This document shows, in pieces, positions 9,179 through 17,408 of a stretch of DNA of 44,487 nt. This DNA is from Planctomycetota bacterium (GTDB taxonomy: Bacteria; Planctomycetota; UBA11346), in assembly GCA_013816485.1 (NCBI GenBank), contig JACDEI010000042.1, positions 1 through 44,487 of the forward strand, written 5' to 3'. Every line of letters starts with the position of its first letter. Position 1 is the stretch's first letter. The translations under genes and the position numbers were made by a program. The notes below the pieces were generated by a model that searched no databases, was not told where the DNA came from, and saw only the letters and a list, made by a program, of their open reading frames with translations.

Positions 9179-10129
9179 TCAGCGCGCACTGGGCGCGCGC
9201 AGCCGCTCGATGAGGTACTCGCTGATGGTCGGATGGCGCACGTCGGGCGCGCCAGGATAGACCAGTTCGCACGGCACCATGAGCGTGCGCAGTTTCTCTT
9301 GGAGCTTGAACCCGAAGTTGGCGGTGTGCGTCGGGTCCTTCTCCGCCTTGCCCAACGCCGGTGGCGTCGGGTACGACAGGTAGATCGGCGGATCATCGCT
9401 GCTGGCATGTTCCCACGGTGAATACAGACGGATCCACGGCAGCACCTTTTCACGTGCAGCGAGGAACTGGGCGAACTGCGTGTCGCGCGTGGCGAGATCC
9501 TTGGGGTCCGGCATGAAGCCGAAGGCGTGCCCGCCGTAGCGGCTGTTGGGCGTCCATTCCTGCATCTGCTGCGGATCGAGCGTGGTCTGCGCGATGTTCA
9601 CCGCCGCGCACCACAGGCGGGTCGATTCACGCGCCACCGAATCGGCGTTCTTCACGTCGGCCAGATCATCGCGGAAGGCGAGCCACAGGCTGGAACAGGC
9701 TCCCGCTGAACCACCGGTCGCAGCGATACGGAGCTTGTCGAGTTTCCACGCCGCCGCCTTGGCGCGCACGAACTGCACGGCCCGCGCGCAGTCGGAGAGC
9801 GGCCATTGCACCGGCGGTTCGACGCCGGCGATCTGCGCCTGCGTGCTGTAACGGTAGTTGATCGACACCACCGAGATGCCCGCCGCCAGGTAACGCTCCA
9901 GATCCTTCACCGGACGTTTGTCGCCACGCACCCACCCACCGCCGTGGATGTGAAACACCACCGGCGTCGGTTGGTTCGCGGTCGCCTGCCACACGTCGAG
10001 CACCTGCCGTTCATGTGTGCCGTAGGCGACATCAGCAAAGGTCGGAGCGGCTTGCGGTGCATCGCCGGCCATCAAGAGCCGAGCCAGTACGAGCAGGGAG
10101 GGCAGGCGCACGAATATCGTCATGGTCAT
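9179..10129 (-). CDS. Exported alpha/beta-hydrolase (esterase/lipase)
   Basis: A hydrophobic leader (FVRLPSLLVLARLLMAGDAPQAAP) suggests export. The oxyanion-hole motif HIHGGGWVRGDK (about residues 60-71) and nucleophile elbow GGSAGACSS are typical of BD-FAE/carboxylesterase-type hydrolases. A C-terminal ATI-rich segment near DVRHPTISEYLIERL should hold the catalytic His. The substrate cannot be told. The start ATG overlaps the stop of the MazF-type toxin by 4 nt, so it is translationally coupled to a toxin-antitoxin module, an odd partner for an esterase. Confidence 0.85.
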   Translation of the reverse strand: MTMTIFVRLPSLLVLARLLMAGDAPQAAPTFADVAYGTHERQVLDVWQATANQPTPVVFHIHGGGWVRGDKRPVKDLERYLAAGISVVSINYRYSTQAQIAGVEPPVQWPLSDCARAVQFVRAKAAAWKLDKLRIAATGGSAGACSSLWLAFRDDLADVKNADSVARESTRLWCAAVNIAQTTLDPQQMQEWTPNSRYGGHAFGFMPDPKDLATRDTQFAQFLAAREKVLPWIRLYSPWEHASSDDPPIYLSYPTPPALGKAEKDPTHTANFGFKLQEKLRTLMVPCELVYPGAPDVRHPTISEYLIERLRAPSAR

Positions 10130-10467
10130 AGTCCCAGCACCCGTCGCAGGGCGGCATCAATCATGAACATGGTGCTGTCATCGAGCTGTCCGGCATGATC
10201 GCGCAGGCGGTTCTTTTCCAGCGTCCGCACCTGCGTCAGATTGGCGACCGAGTCCTTGGGCAATCCGGTCTCCTGCGCGCTCAGGAATACGCAGCCGGGG
10301 ATCTTGCGCAGGTCGAGGTTGCTGGTGAGGGACAGGACGACGGTGGTCGCCAGCTTGCTGGCATTGAAAGCATCGGCCTGGATCACCACCACCGGACGGC
10401 GGAACGCCGGCTCCGAACCGAGCGGTTCACCGAGGTCGGCCCAGAAGACATCACCGCGTCGCGTCAC
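10126..10467 (-). CDS. MazF/PemK-type toxin (endoribonuclease)
   Basis: About 113 aa. The N-terminus TRRGDVFWADLGEPLGSE and the motifs RRPVVVIQADAFN and TVVLSLTSNL match the CcdB/PemK fold of MazF toxins, which cleave mRNA. The C-terminal LTQVRTLEKNRL corresponds to the conserved QIRTVDKxRL segment. GTG 10467 is chosen because it forms a GTGA overlap with the antitoxin stop; GTG 10470 is also in frame. The antitoxin gene precedes it and an esterase follows with overlap. Confidence 0.9.
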   Translation of the reverse strand: MTRRGDVFWADLGEPLGSEPAFRRPVVVIQADAFNASKLATTVVLSLTSNLDLRKIPGCVFLSAQETGLPKDSVANLTQVRTLEKNRLRDHAGQLDDSTMFMIDAALRRVLGL

Positions 10468-10700
10468 CACTCCACCGCGCGCATCGCGTTCAGCGCACCG
10501 GCGAGGAAGACCGGGTCGGTCGGTTGGCCGTGCGCATCGATGTAGGCATCAAGCTGCGCCGTGAGGTCCTGCGCCTGGTGTTCCTTGAGGAAGCGCTCCA
10601 AGGCCATGACATACAACTGGCTGCGGCTGATGTGCAGTTTGGCGGCGAGCGAATCGGCTTCCTCATAGACGGAATCGGGGAGCGAAATGGCGGTCTTCAT
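10464..10700 (-). CDS. Ribbon-helix-helix antitoxin (MazE-like)
   Basis: 78 aa. MKTAISLPDSVYEEADSLAA followed by ISRSQLYVMALERFL is a ribbon-helix-helix DNA-binding domain of the kind found in MazE antitoxins. The C-terminal DAYIDAHGQPTDPVFLAGALNAMRAVEW should wrap the toxin. It is the first gene of the three-gene unit and sits directly downstream of a perfect palindrome, consistent with autorepression by the toxin-antitoxin complex. Confidence 0.88.
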   Translation of the reverse strand: MKTAISLPDSVYEEADSLAAKLHISRSQLYVMALERFLKEHQAQDLTAQLDAYIDAHGQPTDPVFLAGALNAMRAVEW

Positions 10701-10706
10701 GGCTCT

Positions 10707-10725
10707 GGTATAACCTAATTATACC
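10707..10725 (-). promoter_or_regulatory. Palindromic operator with -10 box for the toxin-antitoxin unit
   Basis: GGTATAA (10707-10713) and TTATACC (10719-10725) form a perfect 7-bp inverted repeat with a 5-bp centre. Read on the minus strand it contains TATAAT, an ideal -10 hexamer, about 20 nt before the antitoxin start. A regulator bound to the palindrome would occlude the promoter. The -35 region is not convincing. Confidence 0.7.
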
Positions 10726-10757
10726 ACAAACAACCGTCGATTGTGCGGCCCATCAGG

Positions 10758-11327
10758 TCACGAACCGTGCGCGAAGCGTCGCCATTCCTCCGGCGTGTTG
10801 ATGTTCGCCAGAGCCGGCCATAGCGGGGTCGGCAACGCCACGTGGCGGAAGTCGCCGTCGGCGATCAGGCGGTGCAGCGCGCGTTGGCCGCTTGCCAGCC
10901 GTTGGCTGATTTGTGACCGGCAGCGTGCGGTGTAGCAGGCGAACAACGGCTCGATCAGGCCGTCGCGTTCGGTCACCAGCCCATCGTGCAGCGGTTGCTC
11001 GGCGACGGTACGTATCAGCCAGGTCAGCGCGCGCGGCGTGAGCGCGGCGAGATCGCAGGCGATCAACAGCACCGGTGCCGTGCGCGCGAGTGCGGTGGCG
11101 AGACCACCGAGCGGGCCTTGGCCGGGATCGTCATCGGGGATGAACTCGACCTCCGGCAGTTGCCAGCCGTGCGGTCGCGGGCGACCGACCACCTGCACCG
11201 GCAGATCACAGTGCAGGCCGAGAGCAGCCAGACGCGCGAGCAAGGGGCCGTGTCCATCATCAAGCTGCGCCTTGTCGCGGCCCATGCGGATAGAGCCGCC
11301 GCCAGCGAGGATCGTCAGGGTTGGCAT
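10758..11327 (-). CDS. mobA: Molybdenum cofactor guanylyltransferase (MobA-like)
   Basis: 189 aa nucleotidyltransferase that adds GMP to molybdopterin to give the guanine dinucleotide cofactor. It has the N-terminal signature LAGGGSIRMGRDKA, then FIPDDDPGQGPLGGL and the metal site LIACDLAALT; the C-terminal NINTPEEW is typical of MobA. A strong GGGAGG 4 nt upstream sets ATG 11327. It lies 23 nt after the HtrA gene and probably shares its transcript. No molybdoenzyme is visible in the window. A related NTP-transferase of different specificity is possible. Confidence 0.87.
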   Translation of the reverse strand: MPTLTILAGGGSIRMGRDKAQLDDGHGPLLARLAALGLHCDLPVQVVGRPRPHGWQLPEVEFIPDDDPGQGPLGGLATALARTAPVLLIACDLAALTPRALTWLIRTVAEQPLHDGLVTERDGLIEPLFACYTARCRSQISQRLASGQRALHRLIADGDFRHVALPTPLWPALANINTPEEWRRFAHGS

Positions 11328-11350
11328 GTGGCCTCCCGTGCGGCAGGGAT

Positions 11351-12598
11351 TCACCTGGGACGCAGACGGATGGTCACGCTGCGCGTGGCACCATCCTTGC
11401 CAGCGATATCCAGCACCAGGCGGTCGCCGATCTCCAGCGTGACCACCGCTTTCAACCAATCGATCTTCTTCTTCAGTTCGCGGCCATTCGCTTTCAGCAC
11501 CTGCTCGCCGACCACCAGCTTGGCGTCCTGCGCCGGGCTGTCGTCGTCGAGGTGGTCGATGAGGATGCGTCCGCCGCGTTCATCGATCTCGATGCCGTGG
11601 TAAGGCCGTCCTGGAATGGTCTGCCGTGCTGCGGGCACCTGCAGCGTGAGGTCCTGGCCCAGGCGGCGCACGGTCACCGGGATGAGCGTCTCCGGGCGAT
11701 ACGGCAGGGACGCGAACAGCCCACGCGCGGTGTCGACCGACAAGGCCGGCCGACCGGCGATGGTCAGCAACTGATCGCCAGCGGAGAGCGGCGCATCGCC
11801 GGGTTTGACCACCATCACTCCCGCGGCTTCGGCTTTCAGTTCCAGACCCTTGGGTTGGAAAGTGTGGTGGACGTAGCCGCCCTCGGCTTTTTCCAGCAGC
11901 GGCATGAAGGCGGACAACTGCGTGCTGGCGATCGCCAGACCGATGCCGCTATTGACGCGCAGGCCCGTCACCGTGCGGATCTGGCCGTTGATGCCGAGCA
12001 GTTGCCCCGCGCGGTCGAACAACGGGCCGCCGGAATTGCCGGGATTCACCGGCGCATCGCCCTGGATCGCGTCAGTGTAGTCACCGCGCACGATACGCGC
12101 GGCGCTCATCACCCCGGCGGTGAAGGTCGGCGTGTCGTCGAGATCACCCAGCCCGAAGGGATTGCCGATGGCGACCACCTCCGCGCCGACGCGCATCGCT
12201 TCCACCGGCGCAAAGGGCGCGAAGGGCAGCTTCACTCCATCCTTCAGTCCGGTGATGCGCAGCAGCGCGATGTCACCAACCGGATCGGTGCCGAGCAGTT
12301 CGCTCGGATGGCTCGCACCGTTGGCGAAGCGCACCGTGAGATCGTCGAGGTCATCGATGACGTGGTGGTTGGTCAGCACCAGTCCGTCGGAGGACACCAC
12401 CACGCCGCTGCCGCTGCCGACGAAGACGTAGGTCGCGAGCACGCGCTGGGCGAACGCGCGGTCGATGCCGCGATCGATCTGCTCGTCGGCTGCGGGAAGC
12501 ATTCCAAGACCAAGAACAGCGAGTGCGATGAGCGAGACCAAGCGCGATGCCGCACTCCGCACTCCGCACTCCGCACGGCTGTCGACGTCACATCTCAT
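11351..12598 (-). CDS. HtrA/Deg-family serine protease with PDZ domains
   Basis: Periplasmic protease and chaperone, 415 aa. A signal peptide (VSLIALAVLGLGMLPAADEQ) precedes a trypsin-like domain with an intact triad: His79 in TNHHV, Asp109 in GDIALLR and Ser189 in GNSGGP. Two PDZ-like regions follow (around APLSAGDQLLTIAGRP and DDSPAQDAKLVVGEQVL). ATG 12598 overlaps the end of the upstream tandem HtrA-like gene by 11 nt. Residues about 8-16, before the signal peptide core, are encoded by a 7-bp tandem array; a start inside the signal region is possible but no obvious one is seen. Its catalytically dead neighbour suggests a paired system. Confidence 0.9.
   Translation of the reverse strand: MRCDVDSRAECGVRSAASRLVSLIALAVLGLGMLPAADEQIDRGIDRAFAQRVLATYVFVGSGSGVVVSSDGLVLTNHHVIDDLDDLTVRFANGASHPSELLGTDPVGDIALLRITGLKDGVKLPFAPFAPVEAMRVGAEVVAIGNPFGLGDLDDTPTFTAGVMSAARIVRGDYTDAIQGDAPVNPGNSGGPLFDRAGQLLGINGQIRTVTGLRVNSGIGLAIASTQLSAFMPLLEKAEGGYVHHTFQPKGLELKAEAAGVMVVKPGDAPLSAGDQLLTIAGRPALSVDTARGLFASLPYRPETLIPVTVRRLGQDLTLQVPAARQTIPGRPYHGIEIDERGGRILIDHLDDDSPAQDAKLVVGEQVLKANGRELKKKIDWLKAVVTLEIGDRLVLDIAGKDGATRSVTIRLRPR
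12552..12576. repeat. 7-bp tandem array (3 x GCACTCC + 4)
   Basis: 25 nt made of three GCACTCC units plus GCAC. It lies within the first codons of the HtrA gene, next to the gene junction, and is followed by GTCGAC (12581-12586). No facing reverse-complement arm is seen nearby. Confidence 0.85.
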
Positions 12599-14339
12599 CG
12601 CCGAACGCCCGGATCTCGACCGCCAGGGTGAGTTCCTTGCCAGCGCGTTCGATGATCACATCGATCTTGTTGCCGGCGCGGTGACGGATCAGCGCCCGGC
12701 TGACCGCTTGATGGCTGACGGTGTCGAAGCCGTCGACCTTCAGCAGGATGTCGCCGGCCTGCATGCCGGCATCGGCCGCGCCAGTGCCCTTGGTCACGCC
12801 GGTGATGGTCGGACGGCTGCCTTTGAGGTATTTGAGCTGGACACCCAGGCCGACGATCGGCGCACGTTTGGTGCTGGTGCCGTCGCTCAGGCGCGGCAAC
12901 GCGCGTGCAATGGTTGCGCTGTCGACGAACAACGCGACGCCGGAGTTGAGGCCCCAGTCCGCTTCCGGGCCGAGTAGCACCAGCATGCCGACCACCGCGC
13001 CGAGGCTGTCGACCACCGCGCCCCCCAGGCTGCCGTAATTCGCCATCGCATCAGTCTGGGCGAACACCGCATCGTTCTGCGCCATGCGCCTGGTGGTGGT
13101 GGACACCACGCCGGTGGTGCAGGTGAAACCGTTGTCGCCGACGTGCCGGCCGATCAGCGCGACACCCTGCCCGACCGCGAGCTGCGGCGAGGCGGCGAAG
13201 GTGATCTGTGCTGTCGGCAGCGGGCGTTCGGCCTTCAGCAGCACGAGGTCGAGCGGCAGGTTGGTCGCCAGCACCGTGCACGGGATGCTGCCGGAAGGCA
13301 GCAGCACCTCGCCGCGTTGGCTGTCGCCATGCAGGTGGGTGGCAGCGGTCAGCAGCAGGCCCTTCTTCGCGTCGACCACCAGCGCGGTCACGGCCTGGTC
13401 GGTGTAGAACATCTGCTGCTGGTGGTAGTACGCATCCCACCAGCGTTGCAGGCGTTCGCGTTCGTGTTTCGGCACCTCTTCGACCAGACGCGGCGGGCGC
13501 GGCACCGACTGCGGATTGCCCAGACCGTTCGAGCGTTCGAGGTACACCAGCACCAGCCCCGGCGCGACGTTGGCGGCGGCGCGCACCAGCGCCTGGGTGC
13601 GGCTGTCGACCGGCACCGCGCTACGCACCACCGGCAGATCAAGCGCGAGGTCCTTCATCACCAGATGGATCGGCACCACCGTGCCCAGCCGCCGGCTGCG
13701 CGCGGTACCCAGGCTCACCAGCCCGATGAGGTTGCCGTGGCCATCGAGCGCCGCGCCGCCCTGATTGCCGTCGTTGACCGCTGCGTCGATCTCCAGCACC
13801 TCGCCGCGGTACTCGGACAGTCCGCGGCCACCACGCCCGCGCACGGTCGGGCTGTCAGCGGGGATGGTGTAGCTACCGCTGATGATGCCGCGGCTCATGG
13901 CCGCAGCGCCGTCCTCTTCGAGCGCGCCGAAGGAATTGCCGGCGGTCCACAGGTTGTCACCGACCTTGGCCATCGCGCTGTCACCAAGACGCACCGGCGT
14001 GATGCCCGCAGGCAGATCGCTGATGCGCAGCGCCACCGCGGTGGTGGTGGTGCCGCGCTTGAGCACGGTCGCTTGGCGACGTTGTCCGCCCGGCAGTACG
14101 ACCGTGATCTGATGGCCTTCACCGGCCTTGGCCGCGGAGTCCGGCAGAGCTTCGGCCAACGTCACCACCAGCCCGTCCGCGCCGAGCACCACCGCCGCTC
14201 CGCCGCAGGGCACTTCCTGCGCGCGGTCGGCGGGCAACGCAACGACGCCGCTCGGCACATCCAAGGCCTGCATGGCGCAGGCGCTTAGGACGATCATCAG
14301 GGCAGGCGCGAACAACCGGGCAGGCAGCGCGAGGATCAT
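12588..14339 (-). CDS. Tandem HtrA-like lipoprotein, predicted pseudoprotease with PDZ
   Basis: 583 aa. The lipoprotein signal MILALPARLFAPALMIVLSAC has its lipobox Cys at residue 21. Two trypsin-like folds follow, then one PDZ domain (about 500-580, AADAGMQAGDILLKVDGFD). In fold one the catalytic positions are replaced: VVTLAEAL instead of T-N-H-H-V, AVALRI instead of D-I-A-L-L, and GNQGG (191-195) instead of GNSGG. In fold two a His (335) and Asp (364, LDLVLLK) may remain, but the nucleophile region reads GSLGG (436-440). It is therefore probably a binding or regulatory protein anchored in a membrane. ATG 14339 is chosen for the clean lipoprotein signal; an upstream ATG at 14375 would bury it. 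First gene of the unit with htrA and mobA. Confidence 0.85.
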   Translation of the reverse strand: MILALPARLFAPALMIVLSACAMQALDVPSGVVALPADRAQEVPCGGAAVVLGADGLVVTLAEALPDSAAKAGEGHQITVVLPGGQRRQATVLKRGTTTTAVALRISDLPAGITPVRLGDSAMAKVGDNLWTAGNSFGALEEDGAAAMSRGIISGSYTIPADSPTVRGRGGRGLSEYRGEVLEIDAAVNDGNQGGAALDGHGNLIGLVSLGTARSRRLGTVVPIHLVMKDLALDLPVVRSAVPVDSRTQALVRAAANVAPGLVLVYLERSNGLGNPQSVPRPPRLVEEVPKHERERLQRWWDAYYHQQQMFYTDQAVTALVVDAKKGLLLTAATHLHGDSQRGEVLLPSGSIPCTVLATNLPLDLVLLKAERPLPTAQITFAASPQLAVGQGVALIGRHVGDNGFTCTTGVVSTTTRRMAQNDAVFAQTDAMANYGSLGGAVVDSLGAVVGMLVLLGPEADWGLNSGVALFVDSATIARALPRLSDGTSTKRAPIVGLGVQLKYLKGSRPTITGVTKGTGAADAGMQAGDILLKVDGFDTVSHQAVSRALIRHRAGNKIDVIIERAGKELTLAVEIRAFGDEM

Positions 14340-14745
14340 GTCCCGAGTATGCCGTCCGACCCCCTGGAAGGGCAAGGGAAAGGTGGTGTAGCTTCACGCT
14401 ACAGCGGGGTACGGGACGCCTCATGCACAGGTCGGAAGGGTGAATGCGAAATGGCACACCCACGTCAGGGGGCAGCGTTTATTTCACGCTCTGCGTCGAC
14501 AACGCCCATCGCACCACGGGCGACGGATAGGGGTGCGCATGCCGGTGGTCGTGTTGGACCGCAACTCCGGCAAAAGCAGCACTCCATCCATCTGCCCACC
14601 CCTGACAGCCACCTGACGCTCCCGACCGCATGCCCTGGGGGGTGGCCCGGTATAGAAGGGGTGTGCGCTGGCGGTGTCGTCCGGCATCTGCGCACACGTC
14701 CAGTACCACATCAATACCACCACCTGCCCTGAATGGGAACCCGCC
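14340..14745. other. Divergent intergenic region with hairpins
   Basis: About 400 nt between divergent genes, with no supported gene. GTGTGCGC (14661-14668) and GCGCACAC (14690-14697) form a perfect 8-bp stem in the probable 5' leader of the plus-strand secreted-protein gene. TATAGA just upstream (about 14651) could be a -10 box. TGTAGC/GCTACA near 14386-14402 makes a small hairpin. The segment near 14465-14480 (GTCAGGGGGCAG) can pair with CTGCCCACCCCTGAC near 14600. A structured leader or small RNA is possible but unproven. Confidence 0.5.
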
Positions 14746-15495
14746 ATGAACAAACTGCTGACGCTGCTCGCTGCTGCTTTCCTTGCTCTGCCCACCAGCT
14801 TTGCCGGTGATGCGCCGCCGGCTGGCGACCAGCCGCGTCCGGCCGGTGATCAGCCGCGTCCGCCGGGCGCCGAAGGCGGCGACAACGGCAATCGCGGCCG
14901 CGACGGCTTCATGCGCCGCTTGGTCGAGGAAAATCCGGAACTCCAGGGCGTCGATCTGCAATCGCCCGAGGGCCAGGAGAAGGTTCGCGCGATCATGGCG
15001 AAGCGCATGGAGGCCGAAGCGCCGCGCATCCGTCAGCGCATGGCTGAAAACCAGGCCGCGCAGCACGCTGAGCTGAACAAGACGCTCGCCATGGCACCCG
15101 AAGAATTCGACGCGATCAAACCGTTGCTGGTGCGGGTCGAGAACCTGCGCATGCAGAAGGGCCTGATCGACAACGTCGGTCGTCCTGCAGGCATGGGCCG
15201 CGGTGGTCCCGGTGGTCAGCGCGGTGGACGGAACAACTTCTTCAACCCGCAGATGTTGCTGGGCGACACTCAACTCGATCCGTCGGTGTTGGAGATCCAG
15301 GAATCCGGCAAGGCGCTTAAGGCGCTGGTCGATGACAAGCAGGCCAACGCCACCGAGTTGGCCAGCGCCGTCGCGCGTCTGCGCAAGGCGCGTCAGGGTT
15401 TTGACGGCGTGTTCGCCAAGGCGCAGGAAGAACTGCGCGCGGTGCTGACGCCGCAACAGGAAGCGATCCTGGTCGACAACGGCACGCTCGACTGA
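14746..15495 (+). CDS. Secreted Spy/CpxP-like helical protein
   Basis: 249 aa with a clear signal peptide (MNKLLTLLAAAFLALPTSFAG). A Pro/Gly/Asp-rich linker has repeated PAGDQPRP units. A charged, largely helical body includes a Gly/Arg-rich stretch (GMGRGGPGGQRGGR, about 146-159) and a C-terminal LTPQQEAIL. The helical body with an LTxxQ-type ending resembles periplasmic Spy/CpxP-like and metal-resistance-type chaperones, but the match is weak. It precedes the type II secretion operon by about 225 nt in the same direction. It may be a chaperone or a client of that system; function is inferred only. Confidence 0.7.
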   Translation: MNKLLTLLAAAFLALPTSFAGDAPPAGDQPRPAGDQPRPPGAEGGDNGNRGRDGFMRRLVEENPELQGVDLQSPEGQEKVRAIMAKRMEAEAPRIRQRMAENQAAQHAELNKTLAMAPEEFDAIKPLLVRVENLRMQKGLIDNVGRPAGMGRGGPGGQRGGRNNFFNPQMLLGDTQLDPSVLEIQESGKALKALVDDKQANATELASAVARLRKARQGFDGVFAKAQEELRAVLTPQQEAILVDNGTLD

Positions 15496-15520
15496 CGGCT
15501 GGGGATTTGGGGCCAGGGGT

Positions 15521-15608
15521 TAGGAGATAGGAGATAGGAGATAGGGGACAGGGTCGTGGGACCGACGCGTCAGGTGATGTCGTCGGTCCGTTCGTCGAAA
15601 GAGACGAA
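15521..15608. repeat. 7-bp array plus two hairpins before gspE
   Basis: 25 nt built from TAGGAGA units (15521-15545) is followed by a 9-bp stem GGACCGACG / CGTCGGTCC (15559-15567 with 15581-15589). A 6-bp stem TTCGTC / GACGAA (15591-15608) comes next. None is followed by a T-run, so termination is uncertain. The gap of about 225 nt contains nothing else recognisable before gspE. Confidence 0.65.
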
Positions 15609-15720
15609 CAGAACCCCCTACGTGCGATGTCATCCTGCCGCCATCGTCCGATCACCACGACCGACAACAGCACACAATCGTCCCTGACCGTCGGACTCCT
15701 TAGCCCAGCAGCACAACCCC

Positions 15721-17406
15721 ATGACCACCTTGACCGAGCGTCTCTGCAACGAACTCGCCCTCGACCCCACCAGTCGGGCGGTGGTCGATGGCCGTGTTGC
15801 CGGCGGCGCGGCGGTGGCGCAGGCGCTGCTGGATGTGGGTGATGACGACGCAGTGGCGCAGGCGTTCGCCAGTGTGCTCGGCCTGCGCTTGGCGTCGTCG
15901 CCGAGCGAGCTGGTGCCCGAGCCGGCGTGGCTCGCCCGCGTGCCGCTGCGCGTGTGGGCGGCGGCGCGGGCGTTGCCGCTCAAAGGAGCCGATGGCAGCG
16001 ATGATCCGCTGGTCATGGCGGTGGCGGTCGCCGATCCGCTCGACGCCGCCGCGCTCGATGCCGTGCGGGTCGCCAGCGGTGGCCTGCTGCCCGAAGTGGT
16101 GGTCGTTCCGCGCCGTCTGCTGCTGGTGGCGCTGCGCGAACACCTGGGTGTCGGCGCCGATACCGTCCAGAGCCTGGTCGAAGGCAAGGGCGAGGAGGCG
16201 CGCACCGAGGTCGATCTCGCCGACGCCGCGGAAGACGCCAGCATCATCCGCCTGGTCAACCAGGTGTTGCAGGAGGCGCTCGAACGTCGCGCCACCGACG
16301 TGCACTTTGAGCCGTTTGAAGGCCGCTACGCCGTGCGCTACCGCGTCGACGGCGTGTTGGTCGAAGCCAAGCTGCCGGCGGAAGTCCGTCGCTTGCAGGC
16401 GGCGATCGTCTCGCGCTTGAAGATTCTCGCCTCGCTCGACATCGCGGAAAAACGCCTACCGCAGGACGGTCGCATCAAACTGCGCCTGTCCGGGCGCGAG
16501 GTCGACGTGCGCGTGAGCATCATCCCGATGCTGCATGGCGAGGCGGTGGTGCTGCGCCTACTCGACCGTTCCGCCGCCCTGGTCGGCCTGGTCGGCACCG
16601 GCATGGGCGGACGCGACCTGGATATCTTCCAGCACGCGCTTGAGCTACCGCACGGCATCGTGCTGGTCACCGGTCCGACGGGTTCGGGCAAAACCACCTC
16701 GCTTTATGCCGGGTTGTCGCGCATCAACACACCCGATCTCAAGATCATCACCATCGAGGATCCGGTCGAATACCAGCTCGATGGCATCAACCAGATCCAG
16801 GTCGACGGCAAAACCGGCCTGACCTTCGCCAAGGGCCTGCGCGCGATCCTGCGCCACGACCCGGACGTGGTGCTGATCGGTGAGATCCGCGACCGCGAGA
16901 CGGCGGAGATCGCGGTGCAGGCCTCGCTCACTGGTCACCTGGTTTTGTCGACGCTGCACACCAACGATGCTCCTGGGGCGGTGACGCGCCTGATCGACAT
17001 GGGCATCGAACCGTACCTGGTCGCCTCGACGCTCGAACTGGTGGTCGCCCAGCGCCTCGTGCGACTGCTATGCACGCACTGCAAACGTGAACTGACGCAG
17101 GCCGAGCGCGTCGACGCGCTCGCGGTGCTGCCTGGCCACAGCGGTCCGCTCTACGGCCCGGTCGGTTGCCGCGAGTGCAACAACACCGGCTACAGCGGCC
17201 GTTCCGGTATCTTCGAATCGATGGCGATGAGCCCGACGCTGCGCCACGTCGCCGGCGAACGCGCTTCGACGCAGGTGCTGCGCGAGGCCGCGGATAAAGA
17301 AGGCCTGGTGTCGCTGCGTGATGATGGCCTACGCCTAGTGCGTGAAGGCAAGACCTCGGTGGTCGAGGTGCTGCGCAATACGCATGCGGGCACCCTCGGT
17401 CGTTGA
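15721..17406 (+). CDS. gspE: Type II secretion ATPase GspE
   Basis: 561 aa cytoplasmic motor of the type II secretion system. The N-terminal MshEN-like domain (about 1-145) leads into the core: Walker A GPTGSGKTT (318-326), the Asp box region ITIEDPVEY, Walker B DVVLIGEIRD, the His box STLHTNDA, and the zinc-binding CTHC (451-454) and CREC (483-486). All are intact. It opens a tightly packed operon; the gspF ATG follows the stop by 2 nt. PilB is the main alternative, but the gspF-M and gspD neighbours decide for GspE. Confidence 0.95.
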   Translation: MTTLTERLCNELALDPTSRAVVDGRVAGGAAVAQALLDVGDDDAVAQAFASVLGLRLASSPSELVPEPAWLARVPLRVWAAARALPLKGADGSDDPLVMAVAVADPLDAAALDAVRVASGGLLPEVVVVPRRLLLVALREHLGVGADTVQSLVEGKGEEARTEVDLADAAEDASIIRLVNQVLQEALERRATDVHFEPFEGRYAVRYRVDGVLVEAKLPAEVRRLQAAIVSRLKILASLDIAEKRLPQDGRIKLRLSGREVDVRVSIIPMLHGEAVVLRLLDRSAALVGLVGTGMGGRDLDIFQHALELPHGIVLVTGPTGSGKTTSLYAGLSRINTPDLKIITIEDPVEYQLDGINQIQVDGKTGLTFAKGLRAILRHDPDVVLIGEIRDRETAEIAVQASLTGHLVLSTLHTNDAPGAVTRLIDMGIEPYLVASTLELVVAQRLVRLLCTHCKRELTQAERVDALAVLPGHSGPLYGPVGCRECNNTGYSGRSGIFESMAMSPTLRHVAGERASTQVLREAADKEGLVSLRDDGLRLVREGKTSVVEVLRNTHAGTLGR

Positions 17407-17408
17407 TC

